Of a stretch of 64,000 bases of DNA, positions 34,917 to 45,031 are shown piece by piece (position 1 is the first letter of the stretch; each line of letters begins with the position of its first letter). Under the pieces are notes generated by a model that saw nothing but the letters and a program-made list of their open reading frames with translations, made no database searches and was not told the DNA's origin. The position numbers and the translations under genes were made by a program. Source of the DNA: Thelonectria olida (Eukaryota; Ascomycota; Sordariomycetes; Hypocreales; Nectriaceae); assembly GCA_020736575.1 (NCBI GenBank), contig JAGPYM010000015.1, positions 124,001-188,000 of the forward strand. The letters are read 5' to 3'.

Positions 34917-35924
34917 ATGGCCATGGCCAACTTTATTTTACAAGCCCTCTTCACTTTCTCTCTATTCCTACTTCCTTCGAATGCATTGGTCGGGCCTGCA
35001 CCATCTAACCCTGACATTACCATCGTTCAGACGATATTCGGGACAGAAAGTCTAGAAAATCTTGCTGTGCGTCATAACGGCCATGTCTTAGTCACCTCGA
35101 CGGCCTCTCCATCTGTCTATCACGTGTCTCCCACTGGGGCGAAGGCGGTTATCCAAGTTGCTCAGGTTCCTGGAGCCACAGCCCTCACTGGGATCGCCGA
35201 GTTGCAGCAAGACGTGTTCTTCATTTCGGCATCGCGCCTCTCTGGATTCGAAGCGAACGGCACTTGCGCAGTGTGGAAGCTCGACTTGCGAAAATTCTGT
35301 GTCGACAACAATGGGAAGATCTTGCACCCGGCTGCGCTGGAGTTGGTCACTCGGATCCCATCGGCAGGCCTCCTGAACGGCATGACGCGACTTGCCTCCA
35401 GTGATAAGGCGCGTCTCTTGTTGGCCGACTCAGGCCGCGGCAATGTCGTTCTGCTCAACGTCAATACCAAGTCGCACAAGGTCGTCATCAAAGATCCGAC
35501 GATGAGCATCACTTCTAAAGGGCTAGCCATCGGCGTCAACGGAGTGCACACTCATGGTGATGAGCTCTTCTATACCAGTTTGAACCGCGGTATATTTGCT
35601 AAGATCCCAATCTCGTTGGCTACTGGATACGCGAAAGGCCCAGCACAAGTCATTGTTAACGGAACGCTGGTGGCAGCTGATGATTTCGCCCTGTCTAAGG
35701 ATGGGAAGCGTGCGTGGATCGCTGAAAACGGAGAGAATGTGCTGATTGAGGTCGATATTCCGGCCAAGACGACCTCCGTTGCTATCAATTCCACTGCTTT
35801 TCAACAGGGTTCTTCGGCATTTCTGAGCCGGGGTCACCTTTCGCCAAATATCCTGTACGCTACAGGTGCGTCGAAATTCAATAGTTCTTCGGTGGGAACC
35901 CTGTTTCAGGTCCACTTGAAGTGA
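34917..35924 (+). CDS. Secreted six-bladed beta-propeller protein (SMP-30/NHL-like)
   Basis: This is a single exon of 335 aa. A signal peptide (FILQALFTFSLFLLPSNA) precedes a repetitive beta-propeller: ENLAVRHNGHVLVTSTASP, GIAELQQDVFFISA, LLLADSGRGNVVLLN, GVHTHGDELFYTSLNRG, ADDFALSKDGKRAWIAENG. Such spacing of 'G.L...S....Y' blades is typical of SMP-30/gluconolactonase-like and NHL folds. Several N-glycosylation sites (NGT, NST, NSS) fit secretion. Related fungal proteins are usually annotated as hypothetical or lactonase-like, and metal-binding residues cannot be confirmed by eye. The ATG at 34917 sits in a good ACCATGG context, with a second ATG two codons later. It is a lone plus-strand gene between the NmrA-like gene and a secreted peptide gene. 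Confidence 0.88.
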   Translation: MAMANFILQALFTFSLFLLPSNALVGPAPSNPDITIVQTIFGTESLENLAVRHNGHVLVTSTASPSVYHVSPTGAKAVIQVAQVPGATALTGIAELQQDVFFISASRLSGFEANGTCAVWKLDLRKFCVDNNGKILHPAALELVTRIPSAGLLNGMTRLASSDKARLLLADSGRGNVVLLNVNTKSHKVVIKDPTMSITSKGLAIGVNGVHTHGDELFYTSLNRGIFAKIPISLATGYAKGPAQVIVNGTLVAADDFALSKDGKRAWIAENGENVLIEVDIPAKTTSVAINSTAFQQGSSAFLSRGHLSPNILYATGASKFNSSSVGTLFQVHLK

Positions 35925-36543
35925 AGTGACACAAATCCAGATTGGTTAATGTTGAGAGGGCAAGCTGTGAAGAACTTGGCGGGGGTTTTCTCTGGCTCCT
36001 CAATTGCCGAGGAACTACTTTATTGAAGATTATGACTCCTCCAGCAAGTCGCTCACTCTCCAACTCAGCTGGAGTTGCCGCCGAAGACGCTGAATCTGAT
36101 AACCAACACCAAGCTCTCACTCCTATAAGACAAAGTAGGTAGTTTCACAAAAGAGCCAACGCAATCCGAGTGCTTCAGTTCCTCATTGGGCGGTCAAGTT
36201 TCAAGTGCACCATTAAGGAACTGCCCCTACCTACAGCCAGCAAGTGAACGTCCCGGCATCCATCTTTCTGCATCACCTCTATCGAGCAAACGACCTGTAA
36301 CTTGGCACTGTTCTGCACGGATCCAATACCCACATGCCCTGAATAATACGTGCGTGACTTTATTCAATCTTGAGAAAATACATTGAAGCCCATAAATGCT
36401 CAGTCAAGGTCTAGTGTAGTTGACTAGGTACATTTGACACCATACCAGCCAACCCTCATTCTACCTCGGGACCGAAAGAAGTCCTATTCTCTCCTTTGTT
36501 GACGCCACGCCGGTCCACTAACCTCCTTTCTGAATTCTCAGCC
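35925..36543. other. Spacer between convergent genes
   Basis: This is the 3' flank of the beta-propeller gene and of the small secreted gene on the opposite strand. No further gene was recognised. Confidence 0.4.
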
Positions 36544-36852
36544 TTATTTGATGTAGATTTTAAGGCTCTTGCCGTAAGCCGAATGGCAGCCAGACCCAAG
36601 GTCGTTGAGGGATAGTTGGCCACCATCGCAGTAGTAGCCGTTGTACTTGGTAACACGAACTGTTCCGCAGTTGCCCTCAAGTTTGTATGACTCGCGTCCC
36701 GCAACCTGGATGCAGCTGCTAGATTTGCTAATGGTGCGGACAGCTCCCTTGGATCCAGTGCAGTTGTCGCCAGTGTAACCGGTCAGAGTGCACTTTGCAT
36801 CGGCGAGGCCAAAGGTGGCGACAGCGGCGATCAGAACAGACTTGACGAGCAT
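36544..36852 (-). CDS. Small secreted six-cysteine protein, crystallin-like
   Basis: This is a single exon of 102 aa with a signal peptide MLVKSVLIAAVATFGLADA. The mature part has six cysteines at residues 21, 31, 47, 62, 75 and 89, with glycine and tyrosine-rich turns (GYTGDNCTGS, KYNGYYCDGG, HSAYGKSLKIY). The pattern suggests a small beta-sandwich, possibly of the betagamma-crystallin type found in other fungal secreted proteins, though this is inference. A TATA-like box (CTATATAAGG on the minus strand, about 36974-36984) lies about 120 bp upstream. Stable secretion is likely; function is unknown. Confidence 0.85.
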   Translation of the reverse strand: MLVKSVLIAAVATFGLADAKCTLTGYTGDNCTGSKGAVRTISKSSSCIQVAGRESYKLEGNCGTVRVTKYNGYYCDGGQLSLNDLGSGCHSAYGKSLKIYIK

Positions 36853-36973
36853 TGTGATGATTTCGGTGTGAGTGGTGGTTTAAGTGATAGAAGTAGGACA
36901 AATGTAGTAGTGGAATTTTGATGTTGGGAGAGGATGTGAGGGGGAATTTGATCTCCTCGCCGGAGAGAATCAA

Positions 36974-36984
36974 CCTTATATAGG
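36974..36984 (-). promoter_or_regulatory. TATA-like box of the small secreted gene
   Basis: The palindromic string CCTTATATAGG lies about 120 bp before the ATG at 36852. Confidence 0.45.
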
Positions 36985-38039
36985 TGGCTTGAGTGGACAC
37001 TTGCGAACGATCGAGATTCTCTCGATCCCCGAGTCCGCACAACGTATGGTCAATCACGCCTGTACCCAGCAACTATCTACGCATGAAGTAAGTCTTTTCA
37101 GGAATCAGGACAACCAACCGCATTAGCCATCGTTCCTTCATCCTACTTCGGTTCCTGATTGCATCTACTACTCGGGGCTTGTGCAGAGTCTCCGCCTTCA
37201 ACCAACAGAAATTAGTCAAAACTGATCTATATATATTTGCAGGAAGAACTCCACTTCCCGGCACAGCCTACAAAGGCTCCTAGTGGTGAGTGTTATGAGG
37301 TGGCTGGGATCCGCCACTGGTCGATCAGTGAAAGCATTGCATCTCCCCGCAGCTGTTCGAGATTGTGCGCCGCGTGAGTTTCATTTTCACATTTGCAGCC
37401 TGCGTAAAGCTAATGTGAACACCTGAATTCTTTGCTCCCCACATGGCAAGCGGCTCGTCTCTTGATTTTATGATCTGCACGTCTTGTTCACCCGCAGAGT
37501 TAGGGCTGTTGGTTGGGATCTTCTACGTGTGGAACTCGGCTCTGTCGGCTCAACGTGAGCCAACATCGGATCATCGCCGACCTGGAACGCAATAAAATCC
37601 TCACCAATCCTTCAAAAGATCCTTCTTACTCTTACTTAAGCCGTCTCAATACGGGAGCTCTGTTGGTTCTGGGTGGAGAAGGAGGTTGGCTGTCGATCCC
37701 GGGGCCTCAGTGGATGTGCGGACCGGCCCTTTCCCGCCGAGGCAAGACCGCCGATTGGAACGCCCGTAATTTTGCGCGTTTGCATATGAAAAGTGAAGGA
37801 GTCTGAGCCCGTGGTTGGAAGAAAGGATGCCGGGCCAGTTGGGCTCTCGGTGAGTGCCCCAGCTCTATTGACGTAAACGTAATAATGCACGACTAATAGA
37901 TTTCAAAGGAACCATGATCAGAATTTTATGACAAGGGCCTCGATGCAAGTAAAACTCAGTTTTTCACACAGAAGCAGGGTACTTTTTATAGTCGCAAGTC
38001 TGCATGGTAGGATAGTATATACAATCTGCAAACATACGC
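36985..38039. other. Spacer without a recognised gene
   Basis: Open frames here (for example 37513-37806) are short and featureless. The right end is the 3' flank of the Zn2Cys6 gene. Confidence 0.4.
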
Positions 38040-39518
38040 CTAGCACTTTGTAATCTCAACGCCCTTGCAGGCCACCAACAGAAGAATTGTAAAGCGGTCA
38101 AATCCTTCCAGCCCTGCATTCCAGCTTTGCTCACTCCATAGGTCGGCAAAATCATTGTATGAGATAGTTTGATTCTCCGTATTCATCAATCCGCGTATCT
38201 CTGCATTCTGCCGCATCTCACTCCACGGCCCTTGCGGGGAAACAGTACTCAAGTCTCTATGCGGCTGCTTCTGGGGCATATAAATAGGTAAGGAGCCCAG
38301 TTCTCCTAGCAGAGCGCATGTCTGATATGATAGTACTGAATAGACCGAGCGAACGAGATATGACGCGAGGATGGTTCGATATGCGCTGACCATCTCCTCT
38401 TGTTGTAAAGGTGCCTCGTACCATGACAATGACGTCGAATCGAGGTGCGAGTCATCTATAATAGAGTGTTGGTCGTGAGCATCATCCGGGTCATTGGTGC
38501 TGAGGTCAGGGAACGTGGACGAGTTGGAGCAGAATGACGGGATCACATTTGACTGGGGCGCAAGCACTTGGATTCGAAGCAACAGCTCTCTCGTCCATGA
38601 CGCCAGCAAAGCTTCGCGCTCCTTGGCAAGACGTCGTCGCCCGGCATCTGTGCTGAACATTCCAATGATCTGGTACAATGTCATGGTCTGCAAGCGGGCA
38701 AGGTCTTGCCGGAAGGCAACCAGTACCTGATTCAATCCATGGCCATGGATGCCGGAGCTAGAAGGGCAGTTGGGTTGTGTGTCCCCCGTCTTGGAGGACT
38801 CAACGAGGAGCTGGATCTCCGTCTCGAGCATTCGCTGAAAGACGTGTCGGTGTGCCTTGTCCAGTGTGCAGTAAGCAGCGCACACGCCGAGAGCTTTTTG
38901 AAGCGAAGAGTGCAGCCCGAGATGAGAGCTGGCGCTGAATTGACCAGAGGGCTGAACGATAAAGGGACTTGAAGCCGTCGTTGCAAACGAGCCGACAAAC
39001 GAGATCAGTTCCCTTGCGCAGAAATGCCACGTCTCAAAGTCGCGTCCCCGTGGCCATATTTCGTGTGTCGATAGTGTCGGAGGAATGTTGGATACCAGCT
39101 GCACAGATTGTCTGGTCCGTTGGCTGCTTTGGAGGTGATGTCTGCGGCGACGTCTCGTGCGCTCACTGTATCCCGTGTTTGCCGTGCTCCTACTGTTGGG
39201 GCCCTCATTGAAAGAGATCAAAGCCCCGTCCCAAATGTTTGCGTCCCACGGGAGACTATGATCCTGCAACCCGATGTCATTCGCGCCCCCTGTGACGGAC
39301 AAGTCGTCCAAAAAGTCCAACGGCCCCGGAAGAACCGGATTGGATGAGACGGCGTCATGTTGCGCTGTCTGGGTTCTCGCGTTTGACTGGGACATGGAAG
39401 CGTAGGGATATTCACACAAGAAAGAGTTTTTGGCACAGCGATGGCATGCTGGAACGGCACGGTCGCAGCGCCGTTTGGCCGCGACGCAGGCGGTGCACGA
39501 TGTTTTGCGAAGCGACAT
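38040..39518 (-). CDS. Zn(II)2Cys6 transcription factor
   Basis: This is a single exon of 492 aa. The binuclear zinc cluster is at the extreme N-terminus: Cys 8, 11, 18, 25, 28 and 35 in SCTACVAAKRRCDRAVPACH and RCAKNSFLCEYP, with the usual C-x2-C-x6-C-x6-C-x2-C-x6-C spacing. The rest is a low-conservation regulatory region with hydrophobic helices (SSLQKALGVCAAYCTLDKA, YRTILASYLVRSVYSVLSY), as in AflR-like or pathway-specific regulators. It should bind DNA as a dimer in the nucleus. Only 69 bp separate its ATG from the stop codon of the NmrA-like gene at 39588 on the same strand. The pair probably shares context, but no targets can be read from the sequence. Confidence 0.92.
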   Translation of the reverse strand: MSLRKTSCTACVAAKRRCDRAVPACHRCAKNSFLCEYPYASMSQSNARTQTAQHDAVSSNPVLPGPLDFLDDLSVTGGANDIGLQDHSLPWDANIWDGALISFNEGPNSRSTANTGYSERTRRRRRHHLQSSQRTRQSVQLVSNIPPTLSTHEIWPRGRDFETWHFCARELISFVGSFATTASSPFIVQPSGQFSASSHLGLHSSLQKALGVCAAYCTLDKAHRHVFQRMLETEIQLLVESSKTGDTQPNCPSSSGIHGHGLNQVLVAFRQDLARLQTMTLYQIIGMFSTDAGRRRLAKEREALLASWTRELLLRIQVLAPQSNVIPSFCSNSSTFPDLSTNDPDDAHDQHSIIDDSHLDSTSLSWYEAPLQQEEMVSAYRTILASYLVRSVYSVLSYQTCALLGELGSLPIYMPQKQPHRDLSTVSPQGPWSEMRQNAEIRGLMNTENQTISYNDFADLWSEQSWNAGLEGFDRFTILLLVACKGVEITKC

Positions 39519-39587
39519 GTTGTTGTTTAGTTCGAGACGGGCTTTGTCAGACGTGTGAATAAGACGGATATTAGTACTCCGGATTAC

Positions 39588-40541
39588 TCAGTCCTCCATT
39601 CTTGCTATCGCTGCGGCCGTATCCACCAGGCCAACAATACCCAGATCTTCCTTGGTCAATATGACATCCTCGCCCGAGAAACTCTTCTCTTTAACCAGAT
39701 CCCAGTACATGTGCGCCGCGTCCATTGCCTCTGCCCACATAGGCCACAAGTTGTAGTATGTCTTCTTATCCACCATGACGTACTCAGCTTCCTTTCCTTG
39801 CACCTTTGCCCACAGATCCAGTAACTCTCCCGCAGTCATCACATCCGTCGCACCTAGCACAAACCGACCTGGCAAGGTGCTTTCTGGTTGGTCCAGAATT
39901 GCGCGCGCAAAAAGTCCAATATTGGACCTTGCGTCGCCGATGAGAGTGAATGGCACAGACAGCGCAGTGGCGAGCAGTTGGATATACCTGTTCGCACCGG
40001 CACTCGGAACAGGAATCGGCTTGTAGAACGGGTACTGAAGATTCGAGGCGTAGGCGCTGACCCAAAGAAACGTCGTCTTGCGCAAGAGTTCCGGGTCTGA
40101 CTTGATGTAGTCGTCAACCTTGTTCTTGGCAGCAAAGTGCGGCACAAAAGCTTTACCGCCACTGACTCGACCTGCATTGGGAAGTGTTGACCAGATGTAA
40201 TGTTGAAGGGCCGTGGTCGTAGCAGCAGCCTTGGCCAAGTTGATGCCCTGGGTCGACTCTATCTCCAATGCTTCGCTTGCGCCGACTTCTGGGAACCGTT
40301 CAAAGAAATTGGTCACGGCGAAGACGGCGTAGGACCCGGCGAAAGCTGTGCGAAGCGAGGAGACGTCGTTGAGATCGGCCTCAACGACTTCAGCGCCCTG
40401 GGCAAGTAGAGACTCAGCCGCCGCGGTCGTTTTATCTCTTGTTATGGCACGCACGGCATATGAATCATGGCCGAGGAGCGCTTGAGCAGTAGAACCACCC
40501 TGGATACCAGTGGCACCAACGATGGAGACTATTTTAGTCAT
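39588..40541 (-). CDS. NmrA-like NAD(P)-binding protein
   Basis: This is a single exon of 317 aa. The nucleotide-binding start IVSIVGATGIQGGSTAQAL is the NmrA-type GATGxQG motif. The protein continues with ARG-containing AVRAITRDKTT, VFAVTNFFERF, HYIWSTLPNAG and FLWVSAYASNLQYPFYK, all typical of the family. The catalytic YxxxK of classical SDRs is absent. NmrA-like proteins either sense NAD(P) redox state and bind regulators, or act as oxidoreductases in fungal metabolism, and the sequence does not decide between these. The ATG at 40541 directly precedes the Rossmann strand. The gene lies 69 bp upstream of the Zn2Cys6 regulator gene on the same strand and divergent from the gene at 40959. Confidence 0.92.
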   Translation of the reverse strand: MTKIVSIVGATGIQGGSTAQALLGHDSYAVRAITRDKTTAAAESLLAQGAEVVEADLNDVSSLRTAFAGSYAVFAVTNFFERFPEVGASEALEIESTQGINLAKAAATTTALQHYIWSTLPNAGRVSGGKAFVPHFAAKNKVDDYIKSDPELLRKTTFLWVSAYASNLQYPFYKPIPVPSAGANRYIQLLATALSVPFTLIGDARSNIGLFARAILDQPESTLPGRFVLGATDVMTAGELLDLWAKVQGKEAEYVMVDKKTYYNLWPMWAEAMDAAHMYWDLVKEKSFSGEDVILTKEDLGIVGLVDTAAAIARMED

Positions 40542-40958
40542 GGTGATCAAGTTTCTGAGAAAGGGTTTGAGGACCGAGGTGTCTGGGGATGCTGGCCCTC
40601 TTCTGATGAGATACCCGCTGTCGATTAGGTATATATATTGTATTGCCTTTTACACAGAGAAAGATCGAGACATGAATAAGCGAGCACCTTCGTTCATGTT
40701 GGATTTTTAATAAGCACGCTGCGAATATCGGTCTGCTGACAGAGGTCCCTCTTCTCTCCGCAAACGACCAACGTGTGATCCACTTCACTCCGCATGCTCA
40801 GCTAAGCCTGCGATGTTGAGGTCATCTTCAAGCCTTTAATTAACAGCGCAGAATGAGGTCGCATTATTTGCGCTTGCAAAGAAATAAAAGATGACAACTG
40901 CCCACCAAACAAGTAAAAGTGTCACTCCAATCTTCACCACTGTAGTACATTGAACAAG
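40542..40958. promoter_or_regulatory. Divergent promoter, NmrA-like / 208-aa protein
   Basis: The 417-bp spacer lies between two divergent ATGs. A TATATATA run at about 40629-40638 is 90 bp upstream of the NmrA-like start. Confidence 0.5.
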
Positions 40959-41703
40959 ATGGCAGTTACTGAATTTGTTTTCCCTCGTCTCACCAAGGAT
41001 CCTCATCTCTTACAAGGCCTCAAAACCGCGTTGCCACCAGCTGCCAAAGCCGCCTTCTCTGATGTTCCGGGATTGCTCAGTTACCACCGGGGCAGAATCG
41101 TCAAAGCCCAAAACATCTCCGAGGGTACGGGTCTCGAGCACAGTGGCCTTGCCATAGTTCTAGGTTTGCACTCTCTCATCCTCAGGTCTCCTTTCATCAT
41201 CTAACACGATACAGAATGGGAGGACATAGCCTCGTTTAACAGCTTTTGGATCTCCGACAAGTTTGCATCATTTCGGGAGACTATGAAGCCGTACCTGCTG
41301 GGCCCGGTAGCCCCCGACTTATTCTGTTCCAAGAGCCAAATTGAATCGGGAGGAACAACGACAAATAAGTATTTGCAGTACGTAAAGGTCAGCCGAACTA
41401 GGGCTTCAGATTCGGAAGTGGAAAGTGCTTGGCAGGCGTTGGTTTCAAGCCTAGAGAAAAAGGCGAAATCTGTTTTCTCCGCCTGGGGAGCACAGGACAC
41501 AAACGCGTTTGCAGGAGTTCTTGGGTGGGATAGCTTGGAGGTAATTCCCCTGACCTTCTCTTTTTCCGTACCCCAGTAAGGACGTTCCTAAATGACATTA
41601 CTGGCAGGATTTTGAGGCTGCGACGCAGACACCTACGACAGAGAGATGCCTCAAGAACATGTCTGCCTATGGACTCGTGTCGTCCTACCTCCTGGAGGTG
41701 TAA
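40959..41703 (+). CDS. 208-aa protein, possible dimeric alpha/beta barrel
   Basis: The exons 40959-41163, 41215-41540 and 41608-41703 give 208 aa. Introns are 51 bp (donor GTTTGC, CTAAC branch, ACAG) and 67 bp (GTAATT..GGCAG). Frame and protein sense are continuous: HSGLAIVLEWEDIASFNSFW and GVLGWDSLEDFEAATQT. The pattern of a beta strand rich in hydrophobic residues, a 'W..I..F..F' helix and a second similar block (VFSAWGAQD...GWDSLEDFEAA) suggests two ferredoxin-like halves, as in antibiotic-biosynthesis-monooxygenase or EthD-like proteins. This is inference from layout. There is no signal peptide, so it is probably cytosolic. It is divergent from the NmrA-like gene, which hints at a shared metabolic role. 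Confidence 0.82.
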
Positions 41704-42140
41704 TAGTACATGCACGTAGTTATTCGGTTTCCCTTAACACTGGCCTCCGTTTAGTAGGGTTAATCTGCACAGCTGGCTTCACCTCCGCTCCAGGTAAAGT
41801 GACCGACTACCTCGGGAACAATAAATAAATAAAGCAACATCTCGTTAGATGATGTGAACTAATTGCCTTCTATGCGCTAATTAACTGTCGATAAATTATA
41901 ATTTATAAATGAGCACTTGTATGTATAAAAAGCCGTCTTTGCTATGTGTTGGAACGTTTTCAACTTCGGAAAAACGTTGAGATTTTTTGCCTCTATACTA
42001 GCAACTCGCTCTTGATCGGGCATTGAGCTTATACATCAAAGAGCATTGTACAATCCATGGAGAAACGAAGATAAGAGGTAGATTCAACTCTGTTTCGCAA
42101 GTTGCGTGAGAACCCCCAAAAAGACCCCAGGTGCTTGCAC
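41704..42140. other. AT-rich spacer between convergent genes
   Basis: Positions about 41815-41940 are AT-rich. No gene is supported. Confidence 0.4.
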
Positions 42141-43136
42141 CTAGGCGTCAGAAGGCTGAAGAACTGGAGTTTCAGGGACACATGCACGATCAAAGAACAT
42201 CGCATTTCCGCTATCCATGGCATAAGCAACCGTAGATACGTCATTGGAAAACAGAGCGCACTCCTGACCACCTTGAGAGAAGTAGTATGATGCGCAAAGC
42301 GGTTCGTCAAGGCATCTAGCGCGACAGACATCGACGGATTGGGTTTGGGTTGTCACCAAGGGGCGGTACTTTTTCACAACCCCAAGGACATAACAGCGCG
42401 GATCATCAGGTAAAGTCGGGGTCGTAGTGGGAGAGGGTTCTCCAAGTCCCGCGCAATCGAAACAGGCCAGGTCGTAGAAGATGTCTCTGATTATACTCGT
42501 GCTGTGGATGAAGCCGACCTGGTTGAGGGGCTTTCCGTATAGACGACAGTACTGAAACCCGCTGTACCCGGTAGTGAAGCCGTTTGGGCCCAAGACGGAA
42601 AAGGATGCGCAATATTGGTTATCGACGCAGATTTGGGCGCATTCTTCCTTGGTTCCTGCGGCGACGTCGAGAATCACCAATGGGGTAGGCTGGTAACCTT
42701 GTCCGGAGCAAGTGGCGGTGGCAGGGGGGTTTTCCGCGACCGTTTGGGCCGAACACACCTGAACGATGGCGGAAGTTGTCGAGGTGGTTGAACTCGTTGA
42801 GGGTGTAGGAGTTGCCGAAGGTGTGGATGGTGTATTAGACGGCGTAGACGGAGTGGAGGGTGTAGAGTGGATAGAGGGAGTGGACGGAGTCGAGGGAGCA
42901 GATGGAGTCGAGGATTCCGTCGGTGTCGAAGGTGTCAAGCTCGTCAAGCTGGTCCAGGTCGTCGAGCTTTTCGAGGGAATCGATGGTGTCACAGGCGTCG
43001 AGCTTGTTGAAGGTGTCGGAGTTGACGATTCACTCGACGATAGCGAGCTTGATCTGGTGCTAGGCCGGCAGACTGAGGCATTAGCCTGGGCAACAGTCAT
43101 GCCTAAGAGTAGAAGCACGAATCTTGGTGACAACAT
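42141..43136 (-). CDS. Secreted mucin-like protein with two PAN/Apple-type domains
   Basis: This is a single exon of 331 aa. A signal peptide (FVLLLLGMTVAQANA) is followed by about 100 residues of Ser/Thr/Pro repeats (many TPSTPS units), likely to be heavily O-glycosylated and extended. Two cysteine-containing modules follow: one around ATCSGQGYQPTPLVILDV...EECAQICVDNQYCASFSV...YCRLYG, and one around RCYVLGVVKKYRPLV...VDVCRARCLDEPLCASYYFS...ECALFSN. This C-x3-C...C layout is that of fungal PAN/Apple domains, which bind carbohydrate or protein. No GPI signal is seen at the end (VPETPVLQPSDA). A cell-surface or secreted adhesion role is possible. The S/T/P stretch is encoded by a degenerate short repeat that may vary in length between strains. 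Confidence 0.88.
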   Translation of the reverse strand: MLSPRFVLLLLGMTVAQANASVCRPSTRSSSLSSSESSTPTPSTSSTPVTPSIPSKSSTTWTSLTSLTPSTPTESSTPSAPSTPSTPSIHSTPSTPSTPSNTPSTPSATPTPSTSSTTSTTSAIVQVCSAQTVAENPPATATCSGQGYQPTPLVILDVAAGTKEECAQICVDNQYCASFSVLGPNGFTTGYSGFQYCRLYGKPLNQVGFIHSTSIIRDIFYDLACFDCAGLGEPSPTTTPTLPDDPRCYVLGVVKKYRPLVTTQTQSVDVCRARCLDEPLCASYYFSQGGQECALFSNDVSTVAYAMDSGNAMFFDRACVPETPVLQPSDA

Positions 43137-43661
43137 CTTGAGACTGTGTGGAAACAGGGAGTGAAAAGGTGAGAAGAGAAGCTACCACCAGAGGTGAGAC
43201 ATGCTGCGGTTTTGGCTTAATATACTGGAAAATTTCTTGGTAGTTAGTACCTTCAGAGTCGCTGAAACAACGGATTTGGTGAAGAAACTTCGTATGCAGG
43301 GGCGAAAAGCTGTTGGTTCCGTCAATCGAACTATTTATTGCACCTGGCGGCAATAGTGTCAAAACTAACAAGAAAGCATCCGCTTTCTGCTTCTTATGAG
43401 GATCCATCTTCTTTATTCATAAAAGAATTGACCAACCAGCTTAGAGGTAGGTTGACATGGGGTGCGTGCCCAACTCCAACCCGAGAATAAGCAAACATCG
43501 ACGCATCGAAAATAAAATGAAGACGTTGCCAAGTTCGATAGTTGATCTTGGCTCGCGACCGCCAACGATAAGCATACTGCAATACCTTAAAATATCCCTC
43601 CGTAATAACAATCGTCCCGAGGATCCCGAGTGCTCCGTACAATTCTTCGCAGCTGCTCCTC
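43137..43661. other. Spacer upstream of the mucin gene
   Basis: This contains the promoter of the mucin-like gene and the 3' flank of the receptor-like gene. Short frames at 43394-43732 overlap each other on both strands and are not supported. Confidence 0.4.
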
Positions 43662-45031
43662 TCACACATTTGACAAATCTCTCCACACTAGCCCAGCAGT
43701 GCTTGCACTCCTCTCAGACCTGCCACGCCTAGATCCGTCTTCTGTACCCAGATCAGATACAGTCCCGACTTGCAAAGACTCAGCATCGTGGGGATGATTG
43801 TCTAGCCTAGCTGACTTGAGTTCCGGCATCTGCTGCTCCTTAGCCTTGCCAGAGGACATGCTAAGGTACGGCGCAAGGCCCGGTAAGCATGCAATGACAA
43901 GACCCATGTTGCATTCAAGGGTTCCCCATAGCACTGCCCCATAAGTTAGCTCATCTTGAAGACATGTTTGTCCGAACCATGGTAGAGCTATGCTTACTCG
44001 GTGTACTCATCGGAACAGCGACTCCGACTAGCGACATGGTGACACAGGTGAAGCGTAAAATGGCAAATGAGATCGTCGCAAGACCGAGAGCGAATAGGAA
44101 GTACACTGCAACTTTCAGAGACCGCTGGACCGTCAACTCAGGCAAGATAAGACACGGCAGAATTAACACTGCGATGCATGTCAATACCTGTCCCACAGAG
44201 GCGTTTCTTAGTGCTGGACTTACCGAGAAGATCTGCAAAAATGTTGAGAGTCCAAGTCACTCTGAATATGATGACAGCCTGGACCAAACTGCAAGTAGCC
44301 CCAGGGCGCATGTGCCTAACGTACAGCCGTCAGTTCTTCTCCTCGCCTTGGTGTGAATGTGGTGGACGAGTCCGACACGTACCACAGCGTATGCAACGGT
44401 TGGCAAATGCACAATAAGACAAGAATACTTGCCACGCACGCAAGCCCATGGTAGACAATCGTCACCCAAAGCATGATCCGCCGCTTGGGCATGAAGGCAG
44501 CAAAGACATTCAAGTACATCAAGAGCAGCGCGCCTTTACTGAAGTATTGCGTTAAGAGGACAGGAATCAGGTTCAACCAGAACACCTTTGGTAGCGCATG
44601 GTTAGCCGCGTCCGACCAATTTACATCCGCGGTTGCCACGCACCTTGAAGATTTCAGGGATATCCTCTGGATCGCCGGCAAAGCCAGACATGTCGGATCC
44701 AACATCAGGATCTAGCGCGCCGAGCTCGCCGAGGACGGTACTCGAGGCGCTGACGACGGTGCCAGACACCAGGGCCACCAGTATGAAGTAGTCGCTCGCC
44801 AGCAACTTGCGCTTCTGTATTTTCAGACGAAGATATAGGCGAGCGGCGACGGCAGAGAGAGCAATGCCCACAAGACTCCACGCAACAATCTATGTCCAGC
44901 GGGAGGCCGAGATTAGCGAGGACATCGGACGGCAGGACTGAGTACCATACCAAGATGGGCACCTCTCCAGGCCCATCATACGGCACCGTCGGCGGGGGCC
45001 CGTGGCTTGGATGATGCTTGGATTCTCCCAT
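43662..45031 (-). CDS. Pth11-type rhodopsin-fold membrane protein 1
   Basis: The six exons 44951-45031, 44644-44889, 44383-44585, 44224-44315, 43998-44168 and 43662-43933 total 1065 nt, or 354 aa. All introns are 55-67 bp with GT..AG ends. Seven hydrophobic segments can be placed: IVAWSLVGIALSAVAARLYL, FILVALVSGTVVSASSTVL, VLLTQYFSKGALLLMYLNVF, MLWVTIVYHGLACVASILVL, QAVIIFRVTWTLNIFADLLV through LILPCLIL, VAVYFLFALGLATISFAIL and MGLVIACLPGLAPYL. A charged cytosolic tail follows. This is the fungal rhodopsin-domain/Pth11-like layout, a family linked to sensing of surface or chemical cues. The N-terminus lacks a CFEM domain. The gene is divergent from the GMC oxidoreductase gene, 1.36 kb away. 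Confidence 0.9.

Noticed and set aside
30519..43136. Classical secondary-metabolite cluster
   Set aside because: Regulators and redox enzymes are present, but no PKS, NRPS, terpene synthase, prenyltransferase or transporter was seen.
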